Positions 33,035 to 51,288 of a stretch of DNA of 64,000 bases are shown one piece after another. Every line of letters begins with the position of its first letter. The first letter of the stretch is position 1. Source of the stretch: Kuschelorhynchus macadamiae (lineage: Eukaryota; Arthropoda; Insecta; Coleoptera; Curculionidae); assembly GCA_030620095.1 (NCBI GenBank), contig JAUTXW010000945.1, positions 716,001 to 780,000 of the forward strand, in the 5' to 3' direction. The notes beneath the pieces were generated by a model. That model saw only the letters and a list, made by a program, of their open reading frames with translations, had not been told where the DNA came from and did no database searches. The position numbers and the translations under genes were made by a program.

Positions 33035-33260
33035 TTGCTTTGTAACTTAAGTCTTTTGCCTTTGGATTTTTTCGTGTACATTTCTTAATCTTCTTCGGAA
33101 GTAAATTATGTTTTTTTTTTCATGCACAAGTTTCTGTACATTCCTTATACCGATTCTCAGAGCTTTGGCACTGGCTCCTGGATATTAGCCACTGAATTTT
33201 AATTTAAACATTTTTTAATTAGATTTGACACCATTTTTTTGCTTACTTTTTTAGTACATT
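33035..33260 (-). pseudogene. inverted partial copy of the IS630-like transposase 5' region
   Basis: The minus strand reads GGCTAATATCCAGGAG, GAATCGGTATAAGGA, GTGCATGAAAAAAA and GAAGAAGATTAAGAAATG, matching + 31755-31875 with roughly a tenth of bases changed. It faces the intact-orientation copy, about 1.1 kb away. It contains no complete domain. Confidence 0.75.
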
Positions 33261-33413
33261 TGTAGGCAATAAATAAACAATTATAGAATACTTCTTCCAA
33301 TTTTAAAGCGTGTTTAAAATAAGTAATTTTTTTTTATTAATTATAAGACAAAATTTGATATATAAAAATCGGTAAAACGCTTTACCAGAAACTCGGGGCT
33401 AACGAAAGATACT

Positions 33414-33684
<271 letters not shown>

Positions 33685-33694
33685 CCTTAATTTT

Positions 33695-33870
33695 AGACCG
33701 AAATTTGAAGAAATCCGATAAGTAGTTTTTAGCTATGCCGCGAACAGACAGACTGACGGACAGACATACCTACAGACAGACGGAATTGAGACAACATGTT
33801 TTCCGGCATCTAGGGACCCTTAAACGTAAAGATCTGAAAAAATCTCACGAGGGAAGTAATAACTAATTAT
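33695..33870. repeat. dispersed CAGACAGAC repeat, copy 3
   Basis: Carries AGCTATGCCGCGAACAGACAG, CGGCATCTAGGGACCCTTAA and AAGATCTGAAAAAATCTCA. This matches 25245-25330 in the same orientation and 22385-22500 inverted. Confidence 0.7.
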
Positions 33871-34424
33871 CTTGTGTTTTTAACAAAAGTGTATAATATT
33901 TTTGAAAAATGAATTTTTTTTGTTATCACAATACAAAAAAAAACAAGTTTTCTTTGCACAGGGGTGGCCCGCATTTAAATAAATGACACTGTATAAGATT
34001 TTTAGATCAAGCGGGGCTCATAATTTTTGTTGATTGATAAAAAATCTCACTTTCATTAAGTGGCTGTAGAAACAGAACATAACCTGATTGTTCCACTGAT
34101 TCGAACCGCCTTCCGACTTTTTTAAGGCGCTTGCCATTTTGTGTTTGTTTTTGCCGACCAAAAAATTTTAACCAAATACATATTTAGCGAATTTTCTTAT
34201 TTTGTCCCTCGGCATTTAATATATAAAAAATATTAAGTGGCTATCTTAATAATATTGCCTAATATAATAAAAAAAAACTATTTTCTTTCTCCCTGTATAT
34301 TTGTAAATAGCCCATCGAGATTTAATAACTCGTTAAAAGAATCACACATTTTGGTATTCACTGTGTTTTCTGATTTGATTCATAATGCTGGTGACTTTTG
34401 AACCCGCACGATAAGATCGTATTC

Positions 34425-34425
<1 letters not shown>

Positions 34426-34472
<47 letters not shown>
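34426..34472. repeat. (TA)n array
   Basis: TA dinucleotides, ending in ATACATACATAAATAAATA. Right neighbour of the IS630-like element; followed by a CAGGGTAGC-type satellite unit (GGGGTAGCCTAG). Confidence 0.95.
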
Positions 34473-34477
<5 letters not shown>

Positions 34478-34884
34478 CATAAATAAATATAAATATTATT
34501 TTTCATTATACGGGGTAGCCTAGTTAGACGAAGCAGTCCCCAGAAAACGAAAAAATTTAATTTTAAAGCAGTTACTTAAAAATGACGGTGAAATATATCA
34601 TAATTCTTTTAATCTCTTTCTATATAAAACGTTTTTTTTTTACTATATAGGGTTGTCCGAAAGAGCATATGAATCCCTTTAAAATGCAAATATTTTTTAC
34701 TTCCATAATGCTTAGTTTTTTTAAAAAGCGGCAAAACAGGGCAAATGTATTTTTTTTGTTTGTGTACATAAGCCATTTTTTTCCTTCATATAGGGTTATT
34801 CTGAAAGGGTGAAACAGTCTCTAAAGACAGAATTAAAATTTAAACGGTGTAAAACGCTAAATAGTAATAAATAAACTATTAATA
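34473..34884. repeat. CAGGGTAGC-type satellite units, degenerate
   Basis: Units start TATACGGGGTAGCCTAG (about 34507), TATAGGGTTGTCCGAAAG (about 34646) and TATAGGGTTATTCTGAAAG (about 34789), each followed by GTCCCCAGAAAACGAAAAAATTT-like or related text. They are related to the better-preserved arrays at 45296-45672 and 51795-52277. Confidence 0.55.
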
Positions 34885-34984
34885 TTTTTTTTTATTTATT
34901 TTATTTAAGCGCATCAACCACTTAGGGTTACTAGCGCTGGAACTTTACATAACATGTGTACATATATAAATTACTACAAGTATT

Positions 34985-37960
34985 GTATTAGAGTTCATTT
35001 TTTGTAAGTCCAATATAAGTATAAGACACCCTGTTAACTGTTTTTGCATTTGGATTATGGTATGAACTGCAGGCTTCAGCATCCGCTTTCTCATTAGCAA
35101 TAATACCAATATGAGAGGGCACCCACAAGAACTTGACTTCTTTCCCATTATTTTCAATATCGTGTTTCACCTTTTTTATTATATTTACAATAGGATTTTT
35201 AGAGTATAATTGCTGTATGCCATAAAGTGAGTTTAAAGACTCTGTTATTATTATAAATTTTGTAATCTCCTGTTCTTTATTTATATGAACTAGAGCTTGC
35301 AGTATAGCCTAAAGTTCGCCTGTAAGTATGCTAGATATTGAAGGCAGTTTAAAGTGCAAGTTACCGTTTGGTGTTACAACAGTGTGCAGATTTAGACGAA
35401 TCTGTGTAAATTTTGATATATTGTTGGTGGTTTTGTAATATTTCGTTTAATGAATTCTTGATAATGGTCGAGTTTGTTTCTTTCTTGTTGAATTTAATTA
35501 AGGATTTGTTTACCTTGGGTAATTTTAGGATCCAAGGTGGTGTTGTGTCATTTTGTGTACTAAAAATCTGTGGCAGTGTCATATTTAATTCTTCTAAATA
35601 CCTTGCTATTCGTATGTAAAATGGTGGATCGGATCTTTTCTTGTGGTCAAATAGTGTTCTGTATCTGTTAGAGAAAGTATTGTTATAAACTGGATGATTT
35701 GGATTAGTCGCAATGGAGACTGCATAAGAAAGACTTAAGTATCTTCTTCTAAACTCTAGAGGTGGTTCTCCAGCTTCACAGCTTTCGATGGGACTAGTCC
35801 TAAATGCCCCCAGGGTTATACGAATTGCTGTATTGTGTACAACGTTCAACTTTTTGATGAGACCATTTTTGGCAGATGAATATGCAATCGATCCATAATC
35901 AATCTTGGAACGTATCAGTGTCTGGTATAATTTCTTTAAAGTAGTTGAGTCTGCGCCCCATGTTTTATTAGATAAAATTTTGATTAGATTTATTCCTCTT
36001 TGACAATTTTGTATCAGTTAATGAATATGGAATTCCCAGCTCAGTTTCTCATCCATAATCATTCCTAAAAACTGGAACCTGTTTGTATAGTCAATGTTTT
36101 GATTATTAAGGAACAGTGGTGGGCGAAGAAATACCGGTGTTTTTGAAAACAACATGCACTTTGCTTTTTTAACTGAGAATTTAAAGCCGGTTTTTTTCTG
36201 ACCAAGTTCGAAGCTTTTTTATTTGGTCTTGAATAAGTGATTTCATTGAATTCAGATTTTTCCCTTTTACATAGATAATCAGGTTATCAGCATATAACCG
36301 AATTTTAACTGGTAAACTTATGTTGTTAACTGCATCATTCATTGCTATAAGAGAGAGTGTTGTACTGATTACAGAACCTTGTGGCGTCCCATTTTCTAAT
36401 TGTGATGTTTTGCCGTTGATTCTAACTCGAAACTTTCTTTGTTGTAAGAAATTCTGAACAAAGGCCAACATGTTTCCGTCGATGCCCCAGGCTTGTAATT
36501 TTTTTATGATATCATACCTCCATGCAGTATCAAATGCTCGTTGAATATCGTTTGTTTATAAACGCTTCGTGGATTTCCGATTCTAGGTCGATTATATTAT
36601 CTGTTGAAGATCTATTATTTCTAAAACCACGCTGTTCTATGCATAGTAAGTTACTTGTAGTTAGGTACCACCTTAATCTGCGGTTGACAATTTTTTCTAT
36701 CAGTTTGTACATACAACAGGTTAAGGTTACGGGACGATATGATTCAGGTTCAAATTTTGTTTTATTTGGTTTTATTATTGGAATTACCACTGCCTCACGC
36801 CCTAGTTCTGGAAACTTGCGTTCTTTCCAGACATAGTTAAACATATCAAGCAGACTAGAATCGCTGATTCTGGTAGGTTTTTGAGGAGGTTACCTCGGTG
36901 GCAGGAGTTGTATTATTCATGCTAGAGAGGTACTGCTGCCATGACTCCTTTTTACGTTTTTTAATAACATATCGAGTTTTTGCTCTTTGTTGTTTAAATT
37001 TTAGAAAGGTTTCAGTTGTTTGTTTTCTTTTATAGTTATTCAATAATTTTTTACATAATTCAATATCTTCTTTGCAGTCATTCCACCAAGGGACAGCATG
37101 ATGATTTGGTAATAATGCAACTTTTCCTACATAATTTTTTCCAGCGTGGACCAATATATTATTAAACTCATGTATAATATTATTGATGTCTGTTTTATTA
37201 CTAAAATTGTCTTTTATTTGTTCTTGAATATCAAGTCTGGACATGTCCCAATTAACTTGATCGGTTTTCCACTTAGTTGTAGGTATCACGGGTGTCGTCG
37301 TTGTTCGTTTGATTTAAATTTTTGATTTTTATGGGGAAATGATCACTGCCATATAAATAAGGTAGTACTTCCCAAGTTACTTCGCCGGCTACTTTTGGAT
37401 CACAAATACTTAAGTCCAAAGTTGTATACTCTCCTGTAAACGAATTTAATCTAGTATGACTTCCATCATTAAGGATTAGCATATTACATTGTTCTGTTGC
37501 ATCAGCTATTATATTTCCTCTGAGATTATCTTGAGTGCACCCCCATGGTATATTATGACCATTTCAATCGCCAACAATAATACGAGGAAATGTGTTTTCA
37601 TTAAAAAGACCTAAAATCTCCTGTTTCGTGAGATCATAGTTTGGTGAAATGCATAGACTACATATATTCAGGTTATATGGTGAGTACACTGTCACGGCTA
37701 CTGCTTCCAAATGAGTGTTTAAGTTTATATGTGTGGTTTTAATATTATTCTAGACATAAATGGCTACTCCACCACTGGCTCTGTTCTCATTGTTTCTATT
37801 TTTAAAATAACCTTGATAATTGCGCAACTTGTGTTCCTTATTTTCGCGAAAGTGTGTCTCTTGTAAACAAATTATAGAAGGTTTGTTTTCGGACAAGAGT
37901 ATTTGTAACATTTCAATATGACTAAAATATCCATTTAAATTCCATTGAATTTTTATAATT
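34985..37960 (-). pseudogene. LINE ORF2 (endonuclease, reverse transcriptase, RNase H)
   Basis: Endonuclease: ICLQETHFREN, then a stop in place of Trp within GD-x-NGHN (about 37565), then YTTLDLSICDPK and GSDHFPIKI. RT: MFNYVWKERKFPELGREAVV, PESYRPVTLTCCMYKLIEKI, EQRGFRNNRSSTDNI, then GTPQGSVISTTL and RLYADNLIIYVKG. The active site is YADN instead of YADD, so the second catalytic Asp is Asn. After RT: a HNTAIRITLGAFRTSP region, then RNase H with KIYTDSSKS and FLWVPSHIGIIANEKADAEA. Several frame changes. The C-terminus is near 34985. Confidence 0.85.
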
Positions 37961-38061
37961 AAATTAGAAAGAAGAAAATTCTTTCAATAGGTACTTTCAT
38001 CACTTTCATAGTCGGAGATTTGAATATCTAAAAACTGCAATATTTTCTGGTGTATTATAGT

Positions 38062-39220
38062 TCATCTTACTTTAGCCGACCTTTCCCCAAGTAATGGGTA
38101 AATTTTTTCTAACATTGCTGCCAGTGATATTAGGTTCTTTGCATAATTTTGAGCTATTGGTATGATATCTGATACACCGTGAGTATTTTCAAAAAAGTCT
38201 ATTAGCTGATTAAATGTAAGTACTAATGGTGGATCGTGTGTATTAATGAAGTTCTCAGTTGGCATTAGTGAAGTTTTTATTTTCTATGGGCAATCTGTTG
38301 CTTGTTTGGGTTTCTTAAGTCTTTGATCAGGTTTTAAAAACATTTCTTGTTGTTGTTTCTATTGTTGGCTAATGTCAACTGAAGCAATAGGAGGGGTCAG
38401 TATTTCATTGAGTCTTCTTTTAGCTGTAGACTTATTGTGCGTTTCATTTGTTTCTGTAACGTCTTGAATTTCGTTATTCCGATCATTTGGATTTGAAGGT
38501 GTTCTTATCTCCTCACGGCTTTCGCTTATTGACGTCTCCTGTGTTAGTAGTAAATTGTTATTTTGACTTATTTCTTGTGTTGAACGAGTAAAACATTGAT
38601 CATCATATTGGGTAGCTATTGTCGGGCATTGGGCGGCAATGTGACCTTGTTGCTTACATTTAAAGCAAGATGTTCCATCCACTGATAAAAATATTCTTTA
38701 AGATGTGTTATCGTGCGTTATAAGTAGAGACTCGGGAATACTGATTTCATTAGGGGGGGAAATATATATACTTGTCGTTTAAAACTTAAGATATGGCCGA
38801 ATTCCGGTCTAGTTTCAACACCTAGGTCTTGAAGTGCTGTTTCTAAGTAGTTGTGGGGAATCGATGGACATACCTTTGACATGACTAAGCGACTAGCTGG
38901 TGTCACTAATCTTCGCGCTGTTAGTGTTTGCTCATTAATAGATATATATCCGTTTTGGTTTATAAATTGGTTAACAGTTTCTTTACTTGCTAAGTATATA
39001 CATATACGGTTATTGGATATTCATGACGCAAATAAAATATTTTTTGGGCTAATTTTTGACCCCAATGAGTATATAAATATTCATCTAATTTGATTCCTTC
39101 AATTGAACTAAATAATATTGCTTGTCCTTTATGTGGAAATTGGTTTTGAATAACTGCTCCTGAATAGATCCTTACATTATTATTTGGATTTGGATCTCTT
39201 CTGTTCTCAGAAGAGCCCAT
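38062..39220 (-). pseudogene. LINE ORF1 (gag-like, CCHC zinc knuckle)
   Basis: RNA-binding protein of the LINE. It starts MGSSENRRDPNPNNN at 39220 and, through several frame changes, runs into a domain with PASRLVMSKVCPSIPHNYLE and VETRPEFGHILSFKRQVYI. A zinc knuckle follows, CFKCKQQGHIAAQC, spacing C-x2-C-x4-H-x4-C, at about 38625-38667. The tail is Thr/Asn/Glu-rich. A last piece (38265-38062) is LINQLIDFFENT-like and ends GERSAKVR. The frame changes at about 38990, 38910 and 38690 break it. Only one knuckle is visible. Confidence 0.75.
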
Positions 39221-39330
39221 TAAACCTTCATTCGTATTTTATATGGTTTTGCGTATAAAATCATTGAATTTAATTTTTCTCTACTACGGCTCTGTATCCT
39301 GCTGTAATGGTCGGGCAGGAAGCACACGAT

Positions 39331-40508
39331 ATGGTGTGATGAGCGCGAACCTACGTTGTTTCTCGTTGGAATATTTATGTTAATATCGTTAAATACAATT
39401 TAAATTTGTGAAATTTTGAGTACTTACTAATTTCAGTACCCGTAAGGTTGACAACGGAACACTTCTACACTACTTCTAAGAATTATATGTTGACAATATA
39501 CTGTAAAAAAACTTTTTAAAAAACACTTAAACAGCAGGAGCTAATCAGTAAGCACCTTAAGTACCTGTAATCAGGACCGGTCCTCATTAATATTTTTAAA
39601 AAACAAAACATGGTGATTTTATTATATTTTTTGCATATAAACCATAATTAAGTTTCAACTTGAGAAAACCACTGACGTGCATACATATACGGGGAAGTAC
39701 TATGTTTAACAAAACACATTTTTTTCTTTGTTATTTGAAAAGATACGAAAAAAAAAGGAAGAGTTAAAAATATTTTTGTATTTTCATCGATTAACGCCGT
39801 CCAAACATTTGACAAGAAATATTTAGGTCGTCACTTGCAACGATCTGTTATATTTTTTCTTCGTATGTTAGCATATCTGTGATCCCCTGTGAATCCTAAA
39901 AGGTTTTTCCAAATTTGACATCTGCGAACAAGAGATCATAATTAATTTCAAAAGTTGTACGATGAAACTAGCTACGAATTTGCTACACAGATACTAACTT
40001 AACCTAACCCAACCTACCTATTTGGAATCGTAGGGAAAAAACATCAGTTCCGACTAGACACAGTCAGTTAAAAGGTCGTTCACAATCTGAAGAGGTTAAA
40101 CCAGCAGAAGTTCCCTTGTTATATTCGGATCCTCACAATAAGACAAATAAGAGAAACCGAATTCATTACGGAAATATATAGCGCGTGTTTCACGTAAGCT
40201 GGCGTACGACCTGTAAAATCTACAAAAAGAACTTGATTTGATTTCAATGTTTTAACTGTTTATTTTCAGGGATGTAGGGTGTTTAGCTTGCCCTAACCAG
40301 GTAACCAGGTATCACCTTCCGTATTTTACAAAGGATACACTGGTGATATAGATTTTCGGAGATTTTCTAAAGACACGTGTATATTGTTATTATATATTTT
40401 TTTTTTGAATTTGCCTTTAAACTCTATTTAAACATAAAATTATATACAAGAGAGTTACATTTAAAAGCTAAGATTATCAGCACCCAAAACTTTTCAACAC
40501 TCTATCAT
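39331..40508. other. intronic spacer, no gene seen
   Basis: Mixed AT-rich DNA without credible ORFs. ACTTAACCTAACCCAACCTACC near 39990 is a short low-complexity patch. Nothing assigned. Confidence 0.5.
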
Positions 40509-40696
40509 TGGTTCTTGGGATTAGACCGTGTCAAATTGGAATTACTATCCGACGTTTCGCCTTCGTTTGCACGAGGCACCTTCAGACATATTTACTCCAT
40601 GAGATCTGAACACTGAATGAGCTCGGAGAGATCCAGGCGGGCTTATATACCTGACTTGTGAAATTCCAATTTGACATGGTCTAATCCCAAGAACCA
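40509..40696. mobile_element. MITE with ~35-bp terminal inverted repeats
   Basis: Ends TGGTTCTTGGGATTAGACC and GGTCTAATCCCAAGAACCA. The match continues inward through TGTCAAATTGGAATT with about one mismatch. Total 188 bases, non-coding. A GACGTTTCGCCTTCG phrase inside resembles the GACGTTTCGTCT of the foldback at 1756-2526. No clear target duplication. Confidence 0.85.
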
Positions 40697-43171
40697 TGAT
40701 TTCTTTATCAATTCTTCTGTTAAAAAAACTAGATAGTAGAATTTGGATAATACATACATTAGACAATTTTTTGGATCCCGCAGATTTTTAAGTGTGTGAA
40801 TTGTACCGCATAGAAGTAGTAATCCGTTTTCCTCTAAGAGATCTATACAGTAAAGTAGTGGGCGGGAGGCGGGGGAGGAAACAAGAGCTTTTTTTATCAT
40901 CTATTTTACAGTCCTGTTTTGCTCTTTTTAGGATTCAAAAGGATTATTCAAATTTTTAGTCATCAAAAATTGTTTGTACGTGCTTATAGATGGCCCTTTG
41001 CCGAAAGCTCCAGAAGGGCCCAAAGTGTGCAGCTCCGCCACTGGCCTATCAATAGAAAATAAAGCTCCTAAGATACAGCCCAAGTAAATACCTTTAAAAT
41101 TATGAAAGACGTCACACATAGGCCAACAAAAATAATTAAAAGGTTTACTACGTATTAACCTGTTTTGTTGATATCTTAGATTATTATAGTAACTGCACAT
41201 AGCAAAAAACGACAAAGTAAGGAAATAAATGAGTTTATTTATTAAAGTATATAGAAACACGCTAGATGATGTTATAAAAGGTACACAATAATATATTTGG
41301 CTGATGTCTTATATTATTATGAAAATAAAAGTCGTCACTTCCACAAACGATAATGGCTATTGATCCGTCTATATGCTATATATTCGTTATTCAAGTAGTT
41401 ACGACAAAAAGTGTGAGAGTTAAAAAAAATATATTTTTGCTTTTTTTAGAGAGCTGTTAGGTGATAACATTTTTCAAACAATTTATTTACTTTTACAGAA
41501 AATTTTGAAATTCGATGTCTCATTTTGTTTGGCAGATGTAGGCCGAAAACTGAAATTGAGTATTTGGCCTATGACTGCCACTATATTCCCAATCTGTAAA
41601 AATCTGCGTATGTATCGCGGCCCCCCCCTCTATATTTTCAGTAATTGAAAAATGACTGTTTCCGGTAACTCTACGATATTCTATTTTTTTTACATTTTTG
41701 AAGCTATACTCCTCTGGGGAAAATATGTACTAAATTTTCAATGTTTTTCTGAACATTTAGAGGTGAAAAATTATCGTACGCACTCACAGAAACCCCTAAA
41801 TCACCGTAAGCCGATTTAATGTCCATATTAAAGCACAGTTGAAAAATGAATCGGGCGGGTGGAAAAGCCCCCACCAAAAATGCAAATTAATATTTTTTTG
41901 AGTAATCAAATTTTTGCGTGAATTTGAGATCTCCAGTCTATTATAATCAAAACATAACCGTAAATCCTCAAGCATTTCTAAACAAAGTGCGTCCAAGGTA
42001 ATACATCTATATACATAATTTTCACAAATATGTGCTCCAATGCATAAATTTGTTGAATCCTCCAAATATTTGATATATTTTTCTCGCTCATCGACTTCAA
42101 ACTGACTTTGTGAAAGAGTATCTTCAGACATTATTTTTAGCTATAGTGCCAAATGTCGGACGTATGAAAATAAATAAAAAATTATTGTCATAGCTCAAAA
42201 TGCTTACGTAGAAATCATGCCTTTCAGTAACAGCGTCACCCATATATAATAACATAAATATGTGAGTATTTTATTATTCCGAATTTTGCGTCTCCTTTAT
42301 TACATTTTTATTAAATATATTTTTGAATTATAATACAATGGCAGTAGCGTTTTTGTTAAGGTGTTGGAACATATATACCCATTATGACTACCAGAGAACA
42401 TTCGCGAGCTCTGTCCTAAATAAGTCAAGGTGTATTTATCCTCTGACTTATTCATATTCTCGACTCAGTCCACGGGAAGAGCTTCAACACAACTTCATTT
42501 TCTTAATAACAAACACTTTTCCCACTGTCAATGATGTTACCGCCCTCCGCTCAACAAACGCAACATCTTCGTTTAGCTCTTTATTAATTTCAACAAAGGT
42601 TTAAAGTACTTTCAGAATCCACCACACAATATTTCTATTTATGAGCAAGTTGTCACTGCAAATGATTCGTGTTTGAATATGTGGCTTTCTATATTAACCA
42701 AACCTGTCTGAGTTGATAACTTGACATATGTTGCCATTTTGACAGTTTGACATCTGTCAAATCTTAATATCAAAACTTGTATGTACAGAATACTGTATAT
42801 ATGCAAAATCCTAAATAGATATCTTTTAAAATACCGTTTAAATGTTGGACTAAAAATTAGCATTGATAGCAAACTGTCAAATATTTTTATCGGAAACATC
42901 AAAGATCCTATCTATTTTCGAAAACCCAAAACTAATAATGTAGCCCATTTAAAAATTAGACTAAAACCACCTAATAACGAAATACCAAATTGATATGCAA
43001 AAAAATATATAATAAAATATTTGTTTTATTATTTTTAGTTTTTGTTTCTGAAATAAAAAAATACTGAGCTGTTTGTCCTCTTTCTTAGAATTTTCTTAGA
43101 ACCCTATATACCAAAAATTGTTTTTGTATGCAAAAAAAATGGAGATTCCTGTATTCCCAAGGGCAACCCTG
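40697..43171. other. intronic spacer with one weak ORF
   Basis: Several ORFs of 70-110 codons occur on both strands. None shows a known motif except the weak candidate at 41796-42131 listed separately. CAGCTCCGCCACTGG near 41030 is a dispersed-repeat phrase. Confidence 0.4.
41796..42131 (-). CDS. unassigned ORF (111 codons)
   Basis: I do not recognise it. The first about 65 residues look protein-like: MSEDTLSQSQFEVDEREKY, acidic, then a Cys-containing ICENYVYRCITLDALCLEML. The end (HFWWGLFHPPDSFF) looks like translated non-coding DNA. It could be the first exon of a small nested gene on the opposite strand of WDR92's intron, or chance. There is no clear splice donor after the promising part, though several GT sites exist. 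Confidence 0.2.
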   Translation of the reverse strand: MSEDTLSQSQFEVDEREKYIKYLEDSTNLCIGAHICENYVYRCITLDALCLEMLEDLRLCFDYNRLEISNSRKNLITQKNINLHFWWGLFHPPDSFFNCALIWTLNRLTVI

Positions 43172-43173
43172 TA

Positions 43174-45291
43174 CAGGTTGTTTCAAATTGGTTGTCCCTA
43201 ATAGAAAAATTGGAAACCATAAGAGACATTAAAATTCTGATACCTCATCCACTGGTTCTTTTTTTCAGAAGGTTATAATGGCACAAACAGATCATGGTTA
43301 TCGCGACCCGCCACGGAGATCCGGGTTGGTTTTCAAATATTGTTACTTTTAAAATAGTCCTTTAGTTTATTTACTATCTACTATTTTATGTAAAACCCAG
43401 TGGTGTGGCACAACATTTTTTTTGGACTACGGTTTCTGATATATGGCCAGAACATGTATTTTTTTGCGGTTAAAACAGTGTAACACACTTTATATTTATT
43501 TTTTTTAATACCAAGAAATAGGAAAAAAACCGTTTATTATAAAAATAAAGATATTAGGTGGCCATGGAATAGTAAATCTAACTTGAATTAATCATTATTG
43601 TAAACATGTCTTTTTTATTAATGGGACACGCTGAATTTTACCGGGTTACCATTTTTTTTTCTGATGAAAATTATTTGATACCTAAATTTGATTCTTAGGG
43701 CAAATTTTACAAAAAGTACATTTTATAGTACTGATTTTTGACTATTATTCTCATATATCCTATTATTAGATATATTTGACTTTAAAAAATGTTTAATATT
43801 GAGCTAATTAAATAATTTATTTCGCAAAAAAATAGCAACAAAACAAATTTACAGCAAAAGTCAACAGTAATTAAAAAGGTAAAGTGAAACCAGCAAAGAG
43901 AAACAAAGTATCAAAATTATGAGCAAAAATTAAATAAGGTATTCAAACTGGTGTCCATTTTCAGTTAAGCACATTTGGCATCGTTTTTGAACGCCCGTAA
44001 TTGCGTTGTGAATGTGAATGTTGGTTACATACCGCATAGCTGCTTTGAAATTTTTTCGAAGTTTCTCTAATGTATTGCTTCTATGTAAATATATATTATT
44101 CTTTAAAAATCCAAAAAAAAAGTCTAGGGGGTGATATCAGGTGACTTAGATGGCAATCTGATAGGCCCTACATTGCTGATCTATTGCTGCCCAAAATTTA
44201 TATTTAGGTACTCACTTATTACACTAGCATTGTGGGCAGGGGCTCCGTCGTGTTGAAAATACAGTTTTTCACGTTCTAGCAGGAGTATATTATCTAATTA
44301 TCTATATATGTTGTGATATTTCTTTCCAGCACATTAAGGTAACGTCTCGTCGTGAATGTAAACTTTCTTGATAAAATTCATTTATCATCAGCTCATTGTT
44401 AATTTATATATCTATTAAAAATTACGAAACTTGTGATTCGTGATTCATCGGACCATTTAATATTATTGCCAAAAACATTGTCCTCATGGAGTTTCTCTAG
44501 GTACCATTCTCAGAAGTGTATCCTCCTTTCTGCATCTCCCTAATTTTTCTTTAGAATTATTGAAAATGTCGCACGAGAAACGCCAATGTCAGCTTCCATT
44601 TTTCTGCATTATGTTCGTGACTTTTTTGAAAACTAATTATTGTAATTTGACGTTTACACTGACAAATGATTTCACAGATCTGAATTTATCTGACAGATAA
44701 AAATCGTTATTTTGTTTATCGTCCATGGCACATTACATTTTTTAAATAAATTTTCTTCCTTGATTGCAATACGATGCGACATGTAATCCGATGAAAATGT
44801 ATATCAGTCTGATTAAAAAAAATTTTTATTTCAAAATAATATTTATTTATTAATTTCTTAAAATTCTATGGCCCCTTATATCTTTTTTTATACTAAAAGA
44901 TTTTTCCTATTTTTTGGAATTAAAAAAATAAATAAAATACCGGATTTAATCAGCTATAAAAATACAGGGTGTCCCATTTAAAAAAAATACATGTTCGGGA
45001 AATATGTCAAAAACAGCAGCCCAAAAAATGATGCGCCACATCACTGGATTTTACATCAAAAAGTGCCTTTAAAACGTGTTTTCAGATTTTATGTATCTCC
45101 GATAGTACTGTTTTAAAAGTAGCAAAATTTGAAAACCACCCCGTAGCTTCCTAAAGGGTCGCGATAGCCGTGATCTGTTTATGCTATTATAACCTCCTGA
45201 AAAAAGAACTCGAGGATGAGGTATCAAAATTTAATATCTTTTATGATTTCCAATTTTTCCATTAGGGAGAACCAATTTCAAGCACTCTGCA
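43174..45291. mobile_element. long-TIR mariner-like element 2 (decayed)
   Basis: The left end CAGGTTGTTTCAAATTGG and the right end CCAATTTCAAGCACTCTG are inverted matches preceded and followed by TA. The TIRs run about 300 bases (43174-43470 and 44950-45291), with paired phrases such as ATGGTTATCGCGACCC / GGGTCGCGATAGCCGTGAT and ACCCAGTGGTGTGGC / CGCCACATCACTGG. The transposase on the minus strand is heavily decayed. A detached copy of this family's end is at 52277-52430. Confidence 0.8.
43930..44700 (-). pseudogene. mariner-like transposase of element 2 (heavily decayed)
   Basis: Recognisable pieces on the minus strand: YFQHDGAPAHNASVISEYLN at about 44260 (second D), SNVGPIRLPSKSPDITP at about 44160 (third D; again 36 residues between the two if one missing codon is counted) and a C-terminal RCQMCLTENGHQFEYL near 43940-43985. 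In between there are stops, as in ...FGQQ-stop. The first catalytic D and the DNA-binding half were not confidently read. Confidence 0.65.
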
Positions 45292-45295
45292 TAGC

Positions 45296-45672
45296 TGAAA
45301 ATATTTAATAAGTTTCAACTTTTTTTTTTTAATTAACTGCTTTACAATAAAAACTAATTTCGTTTTTTGGGGGCTGCTTCATAACTCTAAGGCAACTACT
45401 GTATAGTAGAAAAAAATATTATGGACAAAAAATAGAAGAAATTGAACGTTTTTCTCCGTTTGTTAAAAGTGATAAACGCCTTTGAAATATTTTTTTGTTT
45501 TAAGGGGACAGTTCCATTCTTCAAAGCTACCCTGCATAGTGGAAAAAATATTTATTTATATGTACAAAATAATAAAATGTTTCACCGTTTTTAGGCAACC
45601 TTAAAGTTTCTACAATTTTTTTTATTTCCAGTGAGCTCCCTAGGGCTACCCTGTATATTTGAAAAAAATGTT
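45296..45672. repeat. tandem CAGGGTAGC-type units, inverted relative to 51795-52277
   Basis: Three units of roughly 115-130 bases, each ending in GCTACCCTGNATA or a variant (ACTACTGTATAGTAG, GCTACCCTGCATAGTGG, GCTACCCTGTATATTTG) with GTTTATCACTTTTAACAAACGG-like text in between. The whole block is the inverted counterpart of 51795-52277, including TTCATAACTCTAAGGCAACTAC versus GTAGTTGCCCTAGAGTTATGAA. Confidence 0.8.
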
Positions 45673-45676
45673 TTTG

Positions 45677-51218
<5,542 letters not shown>

Positions 51219-51282
<64 letters not shown>
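51219..51282. repeat. (TA)n array
   Basis: TA dinucleotides at the right end of the second half-copy; ends TATGTATATG. Confidence 0.95.

Positions 51283-51288
<6 letters not shown>

Larger units (their letters stand above)
34885..39330 (-). mobile_element. non-LTR retrotransposon (APE endonuclease, RT, RNase H), decayed
   Basis: Nearly full-length two-ORF LINE on the minus strand, about 4.4 kb. ORF1 (39220-38062) carries a zinc knuckle. ORF2 (about 37960-34985) has endonuclease, reverse transcriptase and RNase H in that order. The 3' end is marked by a T-rich tract at about 34886-34908 (A-rich on the coding strand). The presence of RNase H after RT points to the I/Jockey superfamily, nearer to I-type than to classical Jockey, which lacks it. 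Multiple stops and shifts, and an altered RT active site, make it dead. Confidence 0.82.

Noticed and set aside
34080..34140. tRNA-like B box (GGTTCGAATCA on the minus strand)
   Set aside because: No matching A box, acceptor stem or anticodon arm could be drawn around it.
42323..42604. 93-codon ORF
   Set aside because: No motif, ordinary composition and no context supporting a gene.
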